Shown here: piece by piece, positions 22,202 to 33,080 of the stretch | How the letters are laid out: each line of letters opens with the position of its first letter | Numbering within the stretch: the first letter of the stretch is position 1 | Assembly (NCBI GenBank): GCA_017893485.1 | Contig: CM030367.1 | Coordinates: 144,263,767-144,327,766 of the forward strand | DNA: 64,000 nt | Direction of reading: 5' to 3' | From: Hemerocallis citrina | Lineage: Eukaryota > Streptophyta > Magnoliopsida > Asparagales > Asphodelaceae | Translations under genes and position numbers: made by a program | Notes under the pieces: model-generated | The model's input: only the letters and a program-made list of their open reading frames with translations | What the model was told of the DNA's origin: nothing | Database searches by the model: none

Positions 22202-23358
22202 AGGGAGAGGCTCGTCTTCTCGGCTCGCCTGCTACTCACAAAGTGAGTAATGAACAGCGTCTCGAACTGCTCGAACGAGAAGATGGAAGAGGGGGCGAGC
22301 CTGGAGTACCACTCCTGAGCCGACCCCCAGAGGCTGGCGGGGAAGGTCTTGCAGAGCATGGCGTCGGAAGCTTGATGGATCAGCATTAATGTCTTAAAGC
22401 TTTCGACGTGATCAACTGGGTCGGACTTCCCTGAGTACGTTTCAAACTGCGGAGGTTTGAAACCCCTCGGTATGGGGGCCTCCATGATCGTCCGAGAGAA
22501 AGGGGGTCTGCTGGGCCGGACGGTCCCTGCTCTGGACTCCTCCTCTCTGTCCATGCGACCAATGTGCCTCTCCACCTTATGGAGACGGCGGTTGAGGGCA
22601 TCGTCCCTCCGCTGGTAATCATACGATCCCCCGGACTCTTCTTCATAGGAAGGGGAGCGGGGACTGCGGCGCCGGTAGTCCTGGGATCGGTGGGGACTGT
22701 AGTGCTGCTGCTGGCGACTAGGAGCCGGGAGAGGACTTCGGGATCGGCGGCGAGGACTGGGAACCCGCGGGGGTGTTGGAACCCTCTGGGCATTTTGGTT
22801 GTTGGGGCGAAGGTTGAGGGCCAGCAGCACGGTGTCCTGAAATTGTAGGAACCCGGCACGAGTGATAGGTGCCTCATTGTTCCTCCGATGATGCCGATCC
22901 GCGGGGGAATGCGGCCTCCTCCTTCGGCACTCGGGAGATGTCGCTTGGCCCCTGCGGTCCGGAGACCTTCTACCGTCTCGGCGGTGAGGGGACCGCTCAT
23001 CCTGATGCTGGCGGGAGGCTCCCTCTCGGGCCCGCCTCTCATCAAGGTGGGTGCGGAGGTCCTCATCTTTTTGGCGGTTCAGGATTGTGTTGCGGAGGTC
23101 GGGGTGATGAGAAGCCATTGAATCCGAGGATTCATTATGAACCGAGACATGGTCTGGGTCGAGGGGCTGCTTCTGCCTCCGCCCGTTATGGCCGGAAGGG
23201 CCATTGGGGGGTTGCTGTTTGGGAATAGGAGGTTGGCCCTGTTGGACCGGGGGAGGAAGTTCAGGCTGCTGGACTGGATTGACAGGGACTTCCTCTGTCT
23301 GATCGGCGGGAATGGCCCCGCGGTTGGATCCTCTGGATCTAACCTTCTTTGGAGGCAT
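22108..23358 (-). CDS. gag: Retrotransposon Gag of the pol-less Tat element, truncated at its C-terminus
   Basis: Starting from the ATG at 23358 (MPPKKVRSRGSN), the protein has a proline-rich N-terminus, a long Arg/Ser/His/Asp-rich region, and then the conserved Gag segment PFSRTIMEAPIPRGFKPPQF, SDPVDHVESFKTLM, WGSAQEWYSRL and FEQFETLFITHF. The frame is uninterrupted, unlike the other pol-lineage genes here. It ends in the sequence AEKTSLSL and then runs into the tandem repeats, where a stop occurs at 22108. The remaining Gag C-terminus (zinc-finger region) and all of pol are deleted. The homologous gag at 44351-45994 shows what is missing. An open frame upstream of the ATG overlaps the primer site and is not used as start. 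Confidence 0.85.
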   Translation of the reverse strand: MPPKKVRSRGSNRGAIPADQTEEVPVNPVQQPELPPPVQQGQPPIPKQQPPNGPSGHNGRRQKQPLDPDHVSVHNESSDSMASHHPDLRNTILNRQKDEDLRTHLDERRAREGASRQHQDERSPHRRDGRRSPDRRGQATSPECRRRRPHSPADRHHRRNNEAPITRAGFLQFQDTVLLALNLRPNNQNAQRVPTPPRVPSPRRRSRSPLPAPSRQQQHYSPHRSQDYRRRSPRSPSYEEESGGSYDYQRRDDALNRRLHKVERHIGRMDREEESRAGTVRPSRPPFSRTIMEAPIPRGFKPPQFETYSGKSDPVDHVESFKTLMLIHQASDAMLCKTFPASLWGSAQEWYSRLAPSSIFSFEQFETLFITHFVSSRRAEKTSLSLLPQPLNYTDGSESNTRLDFTSSARPRTSQR

Positions 23359-23414
23359 GGTTGGAGTAGGGCTAGGCGACGAGTAAGAGACGGAGGCTGT
23401 TCGTGTGGTGTTTT

Positions 23415-23432
23415 CCACAGACGGCGCCAATC
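23415..23432 (-). promoter_or_regulatory. Primer binding site of the pol-less Tat element
   Basis: On the minus strand GATTGGCGCCGTCTGTGG follows the 5' LTR directly. TGGCGCCG-type sites are known for the Tat/Athila branch of plant Ty3 elements. The other Tat element has ATTGGCACCGTCTGTG at 44281. Confidence 0.82.
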
Positions 23433-24023
23433 TGTTACCGCTGATTTCGGTGTGGGGGTAAACAGATGAGATTTATGAGTTCGAGAAAACCTGAACAGCA
23501 GATCCAAGCCTTCCAATTCCTGCCGCAACCTGCAAGGAAGTGCGAGACACCGGGGTTGATTCCGGCGACGCACCCTCCGACGCTCTTGTCAGTAACCAGT
23601 GGTGATTAAAGAAAGAGCTTAAGGTGGGAAAAGAGTGATTACTTGGTCACAGTGGCAGAGGGGAGATATTTATAGTCGCCAGGGGAGTGATCAGAGGCTT
23701 GATTCCCTGTGTAACTGCTAGGAGAAAAATTCTCACAGTCTGTTTAGGAAACTAACCCCTGATCCCCGGTGAGAGTAAATCAGGCCTGTTGACTTGGTTA
23801 AATCAGTGACCCTGATTTGTCTCTTTGTAGGTCTGGGTTTGCCTCGGGTCGGGACCCGTACCCAGTCGGAGTGGATCCGTTTGTGGGCTGTTGGATCCGT
23901 GAGAAGGAGACCCAATACCCGCTCTGGATCTATTTGTATGTGAAATTACCGTTTTACCCCCGAGCTTTAAGATTCGTGCCCAATCTGGACGGTTCCGATT
24001 TAACCCCATTTTTAGCCATATCA
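23433..24023 (-). repeat. 5' LTR of the pol-less Tat element
   Basis: 591 bp, identical in length to the 3' LTR. The minus-strand TATAAATA at 23674-23667 in the context GGCGACTATAAATATC is the likely sense promoter. The same context occurs in the other Tat LTR (AGCGACTATAAATACC). Confidence 0.93.
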
Positions 24024-24028
24024 GGTAT

Positions 24029-24462
24029 TAAAATAAAATATTAAAAATAAAAAAGTCCTAAACTGGCAAGTTTTTTAAATTTTTTTAGGGTTTTAACATG
24101 TCTGCCTCTAACAAATACATGAATATCACAAATATGTATTTTCATATTTGTCCATAACAGTATGTGCCATATCTTTTAATCACCCTTCTAATTAAAAAAA
24201 CTCAAAACGATGGAGAATTTTATGTTTTTTTTAATGAACTTAATGAAAAATGACTAAAATTTTCTCTTCTCTACCATTCAAACTTTATCTTCTTCCTCAT
24301 TGTAATTCCATACAATTATTAAATCAACCGAGACTCATTAACTCTTCTCTAAATTTCTTCATATTTTTTAAAGTAAATGCACAAACTAACAGTGCATCTT
24401 TGAAAACTACATATCCTTCCTCACGTTACATCTCCAGATTTACCATCAATCTTATTTTTTAA
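24029..24462 (+). other. CACTA interval between Tat element and Helitron
   Basis: AT-rich. A 70-codon frame here has no recognisable similarity. Nothing else is seen. Confidence 0.5.
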
Positions 24463-25010
24463 CTAGATTTGCCCGTGGGCACGTGCCTACGGCACGTCTT
24501 CGGAACGATACAAAACACGAAAAGCTATGTAAACAGTAAAACAATAATTATGTAGCTTAAGTTTGAATAGTATGACAGTAATTAGTTATAAATAAAAGTC
24601 TATGTTTCCATTAGTATATGTTGAAAAATAATTATAAATGGGGGTATAAAATCTAACTTCTTAGAACTTTAAGTGTGGAAAATAATGAAATTTAATTGTT
24701 GAAGAGATATTTGCTATTAAAAATTCTGAAATTTTACAAAATCGAAATCTTAAAATCAAAATTTCTAAGTAAATAAAGAAAAAATGAGAGAGAGAGAGAG
24801 AGATAAAGAGAGAGAGAGAAAAATGAAAAAGTAAAGAGAGAAGAGAGAGATAGTAATAAAGTAATGAGTTTTTTAGGGAGAAAAATTTGGTTTTGGGGTT
24901 TGAAATTTTGGAGAAAATTGTGTTTTGTGAGATTTGATATGGGCCTTTGATTTTGGGGGGGGATTGATTGGGAGCCACTTGATAGCTTTCTTTGTAATTT
25001 ATTATATAGA
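24463..25010 (-). mobile_element. Complete non-autonomous Helitron, 548 bp
   Basis: On the minus strand it starts TCTATATAATAAATTACAAA after an A and ends GGGCAAATCTAG before a T. The 3' hairpin CGTGCCGTAGGCACG (minus strand) lies just inside the CTAG end. It is closely related to 13755-14297 and to the array at 8256-9896. Confidence 0.88.
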
Positions 25011-25453
25011 TAATAGATTATAAGTTTCCTCATTTATTTTCTTTAAAACTTTTAAACATTTTCTCATTTCATTGTCTAATTTGATATTTTAATTTGATTT
25101 CTATTTGTATTGTAAGGGTTAAATCATGGCTAATTTAGTGATATCTAATATAGGGGTAAATAAAAAATAAATTCAAAATTGTTAGGGACATAGGGTATAC
25201 ATGTTAAAAACCCAAAAATTTAAATACCTACCTCGACGGTTTATAATACAAATAAAGAAAGGGCAAATTAAAATACCCCTACCCCTGCGTTTCACAAATG
25301 CCGGGGTAGGTATTTGATCTATACCGGCGTTTTGTGAAAACGCCCGGATAGACCCCCTCCTACCGCGACACTCCTTTTCTAGCGTTTATATCGGCGTTTA
25401 TAAACGCTGACATATAAAGAAACATGCCGGTTAAGTCGATTTGTGTTGTAGTG
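25011..25453 (-). repeat. CACTA right subterminal and terminal repeats
   Basis: Contains CCGGGGTAGGTA, GGCGTTTTGTGAAAACGCC and GGCGTTTATAAACGC motifs and ends TGTTGTAGTG. They mirror the left end at 4988-5170. Confidence 0.8.
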
Positions 25454-25456
25454 ATA

Positions 25457-26720
25457 GATTGGCCATTTTGGCAAATCTACCGTTAATAATTCGAATGAAT
25501 TACTTTGCAAGTACCTTGGAAGATGCCATCTTCATATTCTTATTTTGGAGAATATAATGGCAAACCAAATCAATCTTAAAGTGGACTAACTAATTATCAC
25601 TCCATATCATATAATTGATATTTTATTAATCTACTAACACTAACCCTAGTTTATTAGTTGGGATTATAAACATCATACAACTTATTTAACTTTGATATAT
25701 ATGGACCCTAATAATATATTTCTAATCTCTAATCTCTAATATCTCTAATATTAATATGAGAGAAGATCAAAGTGACTCATTAGTCCTCACTAATACGTAC
25801 ATCTCTACTATTTTAATGGGAGAGTAGGGATTGTAAACAAAAAAATTCTAATTTTGTAATTGAGCAAACCCGTGCAATATATGGCCATACTAAATCCACC
25901 AAATATACTCGTGTAATGCACATGCAGCCCCTAAAAAAGGAATATTTTAGCAAATGCCCCATTTAAATATGAAAACTAGCATATACCCCCACTATTTTTA
26001 AAAACTAACAAATACCCCTATATAGATATATATAATATAATCTCTAATATTATAATGGGAGAAGGCCTTAGTGTCATTTGTCATTTTTTCATTCTACCAA
26101 CATGTACAATGTACGTACATAACTAATATAACTTTCCAGTTCAGATCCTCCTTACGTCATAATTTTAATTTTTATTTTTTAAAATTATTAAAATGTGCAT
26201 CGCACGTGTAAATTAATAGTATGAGATTAACTCCCAAAGAACAGTCCCTCTTAAATATTTAATGATTACATTGCATTCAAAGAGTTTATATGCTTCCCTA
26301 ATATTCCCCGCTCTAATATTATAATGATAGAAGATCAAAGCGTGACTCATTAGTCCTCAATAGTACGTAAATAACTAATATAAAAGATATTTCAGGTTCG
26401 AGTCTTCACTATGTTAGAGTTTTTATTCAAAAAAATACATTTATTACGATGTGCATTGCATGTGTAAATTACTGGTATACTTTTTTGATAATTAGCTGGC
26501 TAGTCCAGTAATATTTTTTAGTAGATTTCCTGCTAATTGGGAAGCCCTAGCTGGAAATATCGAAGTGTGACTCATTAGTCATTTGTATTAGTCAACTTGC
26601 TGCGGTTGCTTATTACTCTTATTTGTTAATTTTGGTTAGATTATAGTTAAGAAGTGGACTGATTATTATTACCACATTGATTAATTGAGACAAACGAATC
26701 TGAGTTAACAAATCTATCTA
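25457..26720. other. Non-coding interval with decayed Helitron-type fragments
   Basis: There is no gene. At 25735-25760, 26039-26062 and 26308-26335 sequences of the form TCTCTAATATTATAATGGGAGAAGG (some changed) occur. Near 26187-26210 and 26444-26470 are AATGTGCATCGCACGTGTAAAT-like stem sequences followed by TAGT or TGGT. These resemble the two ends of the short Helitron at 26721-26861, so the interval probably consists of several truncated relatives. Confidence 0.5.
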
Positions 26721-26861
26721 TCTATACTACTATAATGGGAGAAGGTCTTAGTGTAATTTGTCCTTAATCCAACCCGTGCAACGCACGTGTTGGAAGATTT
26801 TTTTTTTTGCCCTTTTCATTCCCCCATTTTCTCCACGTGCACAACACGTGTACAATACTAG
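26721..26861 (+). mobile_element. Short non-autonomous Helitron, 141 bp
   Basis: It starts TCTATACTACTATAATGGGA after an A and ends CAATACTAG before a T. A hairpin CACGTGCACAACACGTG (26834-26850) lies 11 bases before the end. This fits canonical Helitron ends, and it is of a different family from the 540-bp copies. Confidence 0.72.
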
Positions 26862-26939
26862 TAAAAGTAACTCACGGACTTTTCTACATGCTTCAATTCT
26901 TCTTGATTAAATAAAAAGATTGAACCGTAAGTCATTTGA

Positions 26940-27609
26940 GAGCATCTGTAGTTCGTTGCCTTTTTCTCCAAATTTTGTAAAATTTGGAGGAAAAAAAAAG
27001 TCGCGTGCAGTTGTTGGCAAAATACCCAAATTTTGGGTTGGAGATGAACAGTGTTTGACTATATTTGGGAGAAGAAATGAGAATTTGTTAAATATAGCTT
27101 ACGAAAAATTATCTTTCGTCCGATAAAAAAAAAATATCGGCCTCTTCTGTTTTTTTTTCAAAAATCTATCGGGCGTGAAATAATTCCCGTCCGATAAAAA
27201 AATTGATATGATTTTCCATCTGATCAATTTTTATTTTTTTTATCGGACGGGAATTCGTCCGTGGCTATTTCTAAATTTGAAAAAAAAAAAAAAATCTCGG
27301 ACGTCCGATCCCATTTTCCCCAAAATTTGAAGGCAAATTCTATAGAAATAGACCTATAAAAATTATTATGTGCATATATTAAATTAAGATCCCTAATCCA
27401 AACTTTCTCTCGGACGGGAGATAATTTGGATGATTTTTAAATTAAAAAAATAAAATAAAAAATTAACATGATGAAAACCATCTTTCGTCTGAGAATTTTT
27501 TATAAAATAAAGCAAAATTTTGGCTTAGAACGACTACAACTATAACCAAAATTTTCTACTTCCAAACGTCAAATACCCAAATTTTAGCATAAAACGACTA
27601 CAGATGCTC
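26940..27609. mobile_element. Terminal-inverted-repeat element, about 670 bp
   Basis: Left end GAGCATCTGTAGTTCGTT, right end AACGACTACAGATGCTC, inverted to each other with one small change. Inside is a further inverted arrangement of TTCGTCCGATAAAAAAA and TTTTTTATCGGACGG (about 27115-27256). No target duplication could be found, so the superfamily is left open. Confidence 0.65.
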
Positions 27610-27635
27610 GCAGGACAGTCTAATTGAGTGGCAAA

Positions 27636-27927
27636 TAGGACTGCAAACGAATCGAGCTATTCGCGAGTTATTCGGCTCGAGCTCGGTCAAAGCTCGGCTC
27701 GAACCGAGCTCGAGCTCAAAACTGCGCTCGTTTCATAAAACGAGCCGAGCTCGAGTTTGGATTTTTTTTTATAGGCTAAGCTCTCGAGCTATTCGGCTCG
27801 AATACGGTCAAAGCTCGGTCAAAACTCGGCTCGAACCGAGCTCGAGCTCAAAACTGAGCTTGTTTCGTAAACGAGTCGAGCTCGAGCCTGAAGATATTCG
27901 GCTCGGCTCGGCTCGATTGCAGCCCTA
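27636..27927. mobile_element. Non-autonomous hAT element, 292 bp, TSD GTGGCAAA
   Basis: Ends TAGGACTGCAAACGAATCGA and TCGATTGCAGCCCTA form an imperfect inverted repeat. The 8-bp duplication GTGGCAAA (27628-27635, 27928-27935) is perfect, as for hAT transposons. The interior is built of GAGCTCGAGCTC, GGCTCGAACCGAGC and similar palindromic pieces, and can fold on itself. Confidence 0.9.
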
Positions 27928-28353
27928 GTGGCAAATCAGATGAGTTAGGTATAGTGATTTGCTTTATATGGTGCATAAATATTTATATTAAATACTCTCT
28001 TGTTTAGGATCACCAACATTTATATACTACAACTTTTATTTAAGCAAAATAACTAGACTTGTGAAAAGAATGAGAGGGCTGAGGAGTGAGAGAGAGCTTG
28101 CACCTTGGAAAGAGAGGAGAAGATCTTATGCACATATACTTTTCTCTGTCCCACGCTCTGATCCATCACATCACCATCATTTTTAACCTCTCCACATTTC
28201 TTACCTGCACACACTTCCTTTCTTCCAACAACCAAACCGTTCATCTTCCCCACCTTCATTCCCAAACAAACCACCAAACCTTACCTTCAACCTACACCAA
28301 AATCCAATCTTCCCTTCGAAAACCCACTGCTAAATCGACGATTTTCTAAGAGG

Positions 28354-29825
28354 ATGGAAAAGAGATGCATGAATTGCGGCGATGGCGACCACTTGGTGGC
28401 CGCATGTAAGAAACGTGGGTTTCACTGCTTCAATTGGAAGAATTTTGGCCGCACGACATGTTCAGTTCCTAATGGCGGTGAGTGCTAGTAAGACAATGGA
28501 AGAAAGGCTTTTCCACTTCTCTGGCTTCACAACAACCTTCTTACCTTGGTTTATGGACTATGGTGCCAAGTTGAAACCCAAGCCATACTTCATGTGGATC
28601 AACATTCCCATGCTCCTGTTCCACATGTGGAATGTGGATCTCTTGAGTCCATTATCAAGCCATTCTCCAAGCTGATCACCCTAAGAAAGAAAATGAGAGC
28701 TGCTGAGAAGAGAGATCAGGCTCTAGTCCTTATTGAGGTGGAGGATGTCACGTTTATTCCCAAAACCCTATTGTCCATTTTATAGTACCTTGGTCTCTTG
28801 AGAAGCAGGTGTTTAATGTCCCTGTTCTCATAGCTGGTCAACTAATTCTAGTGGTAGACGTGCAAAGTGGAAAAGTTCAGTTGTTCACCACTTCAAGTGC
28901 CAATACTGAAAGGGGCCGGGCTCTTTCTGGAGCAAGAAGGCAGAGGAGGAACCAATGGTTTAAATGAATGAACCAATGGAAATGGCTAACCAAGATGAGC
29001 AGGCAACCCCAGAGTCGAATCCACCACCCAAGTTACCACCAGCACAGGTGGAGGAAATCATCGTTCCGAGCAAAATTTTGAAATTTAAACTGAGAAGGAG
29101 GATATCCCCTGCAAAATCAAGGAGGGGAAGCAATTCGTTGGCCAAGATCCCGCCCTTGATTTGGTTTCCAAAGATAGCTGCTCTGAAGAATCTGCCCCTA
29201 AAAGTTGCCACATCAATTTCTCCAACAACAGTGCCGGTAATCACTCCCCTGTATCGATGATTCCTCAAACAACTCCGATGATAGCTCAGGTGGCTACATG
29301 TCCATGGTTTGGAACAACAAAGTTGTTAATTTGCCTACTTCACTATTTTAACGCATCAAGCCAGCTACTGAACAGGACTTAGCCCATAAGGATACCAAGG
29401 AAGCCCTCAATTTATCCCACAACCCAGTTGTGAAAAGTAGCAATCCTCGACCTGATTCATTAAATTAGCCTTTTGAACCTATGAAAGCTCACTCTATAAC
29501 TGCTAATATACCCCAGGGGTTTGAAGATATGGCTGCAAAGACGAAGAGCAAAACAAGCCTCTCAAACTCTCTCAAGAGGCATGTGTTCCCTCTGTTCGGG
29601 GGTTCAATCTCCTTTAGGAGCCTGGCTCATTTCCAAGTGCCGGGAGGGATCTGCCAGCTCAGGTACTAAGCTTTACAATTCATTTAAGCTACCATCTAAT
29701 GATGGTCTTCTTGGTGTTTCTCAATCACTGTGGGTGGCGGCCAAGGGGCCCCATGCCATTATGAAGGTCAAAAATTCTGAGAGGAATGTAGTTGGTCCCT
29801 CTAAGTCAACTGTCTCCTCGAGATG
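28354..29825 (+). pseudogene. LINE ORF1-like region with zinc knuckle
   Basis: The ATG at 28354 begins MEKRCMNCGDGDHLVAAC, a CCHC knuckle (C-x2-C-x4-H-x4-C). A second knuckle, CFNWKNFGRTTC, has Trp and Arg in place of a Cys and the His. A stop follows at 28486. Further frames at 28490-28790 (EERLFHFSGFTTTFLPWF, FSKLITLRKKMRAAEKRDQA) and 28964-29260 (basic, Pro/Lys-rich) probably belong to the same product with frameshifts. This would be the RNA-binding protein of the LINE. It is inactive. Confidence 0.6.
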
Positions 29826-29894
29826 AATTTCTCCCCCTTTATTTTGTGTATGATTTTTTTTTATGTCTTGGTTGTTGTGTTCCAAATTTCACAA

Positions 29895-32800
29895 ATGTGG
29901 ATCGGATGTTGGAATGTGAAAGGGTTTGGTAGCCTTGACAATTGCACATTGATTAAGGATGTGATTCAGTTGACCAAATTATCAGTTGTATGTATCCAAG
30001 AATTAAAGTTTATCCAAATCCAAGAGCAGGAAGCTTGCATCCATAGAGGGGTTGAATATCACTAAGTGGATCATGCTGGATTCCATTAATAGTTGTGGGG
30101 GTGTTTTAGTGAGCTGCGATGATAATCTGTTCGAAGTCTTCTACTCCGCTATTGATATTTTCTCTGTCTCTGTATCCCTTAAAGAGACACATTCAGGTTT
30201 AGAGTGGTCTCAACTTTTTTCTATGCTCCATTTGAGAACGAAGTTATGGAGGTATGCTGACATGAGATCTTTTAATGCAGACGCTTTCTCTGTCCTTGTT
30301 GGAGCCTTTGTGGGGACTTCAATGCTATATTGTCTAATCAGGAAAGGAACACAGGAAAGAGCTCACTAAGGGACATGAGAGAATTTACTAATTCTATTGC
30401 CCTATTGCAGCTTATTGATGTGCCTTTATCTGAAAGGAAGTACACCTTGCCTAACTTGAGAAGTAACCCCTCCGTGGCTAGGTTGGACAACTTTCTCATC
30501 ACTCATGGGTAACTTCACCTTCCCTAGCTCCATTTTTTCCTCTTTGCCAAGGGGTTTTTCCTGATCATTACCCTATTTTTCTTGGCACACTTGTCATTCC
30601 CCCAAAAGCTAACATCTTCATGTTTGAAAAGGCTTGGTTCTCAGACTCTCAATTCTCAGGTTTGGTAGCATAATGGTGGAATTCGTTCAACTGAAGGGGA
30701 TCCCCAGTAGATATTTTTGGGCAAAAGATTACCTTGCTAAAGAGGATGATTAGGGACTGGAATTATAAGAGCTTTGGATGTATAAAAGAAAAGAAGAAAT
30801 TGCTTGACATCATTCATGCTCTGAACTTAGAGCAGACGTCTAGGGTGCCTACTGAAACTAAAAAGATGACGAGATTGAATGTTTTTCAGGAATATGAGAG
30901 ACTAGTGCAGGAGGACACCACATATTGGAGACAAAGGGCCAGGGAGACGTGGCTTAAATTTTTTCACTACATTGCCAATGGCAGAAGAAGGAGAAACTTT
31001 TTCTATTCTCTTACAGTTATTGACAAGGTCATACTGATCAGAAGCTTATAGGGGAGGAGTTTGATAAGCATTTCACTTCAATCTGTGGTTCAACAAGCAG
31101 TTCAGATTTTTCAGTTAATTGGGCTACCCTGTATCCAAACCAACATAATCTGAGCCAGTTGGACATGCATTTCACCATAGAAGAGATCAAAAAAGCTATC
31201 TTCTCCAAAGATGCAGATAAAGCTTCTGGCCCCCATGGTTTCTCAATGAGCTTCTACCACACCTTCTGGGAGATAATTCAAAGTGATATCATGAATATGT
31301 TTTATCCATGTTGTCTCTGGTGACATCTCTAGGCTTAACTACCCAGACATTACTCTAATTCCCAAGTGTGATGAAGAAAATAAGGTTAAGAAATTCAGAT
31401 TTATTAGTCTTCTTAACTGCTCCTTCAAGATCTTCACAAAATTCCTACTTCACTTGTTTGCTAATGTCTCTCGGCTTGAGATTAATTTCAACAAATCCTC
31501 ACATTTTTATTTTGGTAGATCCAGGGCAAAACAAGCTACTTTCTCTCATATCCTTGAATGCCATGAGGAGAAGCTACCAGTTAAGTATCTTTGTTTTTCA
31601 TTGGTTAGAGGCAAGCCCAAGATGAGGGCATGGATGCCACTCATTGCTAAAGTAGAAAGGAGACTTTCTTCATGGAAAGAAAAAATATTCTCCAAAGGAG
31701 GAAGACTTATCCTCATTAATTTAGTCCTCTCAGCACTCACTGTTTATTATGCCTCCTTCTTCAAATTGCCAATGTGGGTCATAAGGAGATTGGATCAAAT
31801 CAAAAGCATATTCTTATGGTTTGGGACCGATAAGGATTGCATGGGAAATACTAGTGTGAGATGGAAGAGAGCATGTCAATGCCCAATCTTTTCAATCAAT
31901 CTTTGTTGATGAAGAGGTGGTGGAAACTGATAGTTGAACCCCATAACCTTGTTAGTCAGACTCTGCATTCACTCTATTATAATGCAAGTATTTGTTCTTA
32001 CCATCGTCCCTCCACTGCATCTGCATTTTGGCTAGGTCTGTATCCACTAATGCATCAATTCTTCTCTTGTATATCTTGGAAGATTGACAATGGCTGCTCC
32101 ATTCAGTTATGGAGATCAAATTAGTTAGCTGGCTTGAGCATTGAGCATAACTTCCCAAAGCTGTCTCAGGCTGCTTGGGACATTCATGCTCTTCTCCGTT
32201 CTTAGGGATACTGGGCTGATGGTCAATGGCTGTGGAGACCTAGGTTGCGAAGAGTTCTGGTAAGAGAGTTGGCTGACGAAAGGGAAAGGTTATTGGGAAC
32301 TTTTGCTGACTACTCTTCTTCGGATAACAGAGACATTCCTAGTTGGAAATACTCAGCAATAGGCTTATACACAGTCAAATATGCATACTGCTTCTTCACC
32401 AACAGAGGGATGATTTCTCCATATGCTGCAGCTACTTGGAGGACCTATGCCTCCCTCAAATGCAAAATTTTTCTATGGATGCTATGTTGGGATAAACTTG
32501 CCTCTAAAGCAAACTTGCGAAGAAGAGGTTGGATAGGAGATGAGGCATGCTCTTCTGAATCCTGCTTCCACATCTTTTTTGTTTGCCTCCTGGCTAGAGA
32601 TGCTTGGCTTCACTTTTGTACTCTTCTACGCATCACTGCACTCCCCACTTCACAGCACTCTTACTTCTCCTCTAGGTGTTTTGCTTCATCTAGGCATCAA
32701 ATTAGAAAAGTTTGGTGTTTGTTGGTTACTTGTATTTGCTGGATACTTTGGCTAGAGAAAAACAATATGATCTTAAATGTTGCATCTTCTACAGTTAAGA

Positions 32801-32898
32801 AGCTTATAATTGATGTTTATTTCCAATTTAATTCTTGGTTGCATGCAGCTTCCCCAAGCCGCATGAAGATCAACCTGTTTGAAGCACTTAGCGAGTAG
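29895..32898 (+). pseudogene. LINE ORF2: endonuclease and reverse transcriptase, internally deleted
   Basis: Endonuclease: MWIGCWNVKGFGSLDN and VVCIQELKF (29895-30010), GDFNAI near 30313-30330 in a shifted frame, and SVARLDNFLITHG (30473-30512). RT: TWLKFFHYIANGRRRRNFF (30948-31005), DKASGPHGFSMSFYHTFW (31218-31270), LIPKCDEENKVKKFR and NCSFKIFTKFL (about 31350-31450). Then LEINFNKSSHFYFGRSR (31477 on) follows directly, so the central block that holds the catalytic (F/Y)xDD motif is deleted at about 31445. The C-terminal part has WKEKIFSKGGRLILINLVL and, at 32455-32620, the zinc-binding region CKIFLWMLCWDKLASKANL, RRRGW and HIFFVC. Multiple stops and frameshifts are present. Confidence 0.82.
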
Positions 32899-33080
32899 GG
32901 AGTCCAAAGCCTCCTCCAAACCCCAGCCACTTATAGTGCAGCATTACTTGCTATCAGAATGGTGGAGAGTAGCTACGATGAGCCACAGACTTCCTACACT
33001 TGGCAGGCTTGTAGATTATAGCCCTCCATTCCTGTAACAACTGCATGTTTTTTGAAGCACCGAGTGCTTGCTTAGTTGTG

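Larger units (their letters stand above)
14879..24023 (-). mobile_element. Non-autonomous Tat-lineage Ty3/gypsy element (LTR-gag-antisense genes-LTR), 9145 bp
   Basis: Two 591-bp LTRs (14879-15469 and 23433-24023) are flanked by the perfect 5-bp duplication GGTAT (14874-14878, 24024-24028). In the element's own orientation (minus strand) the order is: 5' LTR, primer site starting TTGGCGCCGTCTGTGG, gag, 110-bp tandem repeats, antisense genes, polypurine tract, 3' LTR. Protease, RT, RNase H and integrase are entirely missing: gag runs directly into the tandem repeats at about 22205. The complete relative at 42765-56867 has about 4 kb of pol between the same two landmarks. It would need enzymes from an autonomous partner. 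The LTRs differ at 15 positions (2.5%), all transitions, so the insertion is fairly young. Confidence 0.93.
28050..33080 (+). mobile_element. Decayed L1-type LINE
   Basis: The plus strand carries in order a zinc-knuckle ORF1-like region, an endonuclease, parts of a non-LTR reverse transcriptase and a reverse-transcriptase zinc-binding domain. That is the order of plant L1-type LINEs. There are many frameshifts and stops. Precise ends, poly(A) tail and target duplication were not found; the limits given are where recognisable sequence begins and ends. Confidence 0.8.

Noticed and set aside
22359..23400. Plus-strand frames opposite gag at 22564-23469
   Set aside because: Shadows of the Gag frame; no domain and no splice or promoter support.
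27636..27935. Regulatory palindromes GAGCTCGAGCTC as host elements
   Set aside because: They are the interior of a hAT element bounded by an 8-bp duplication.
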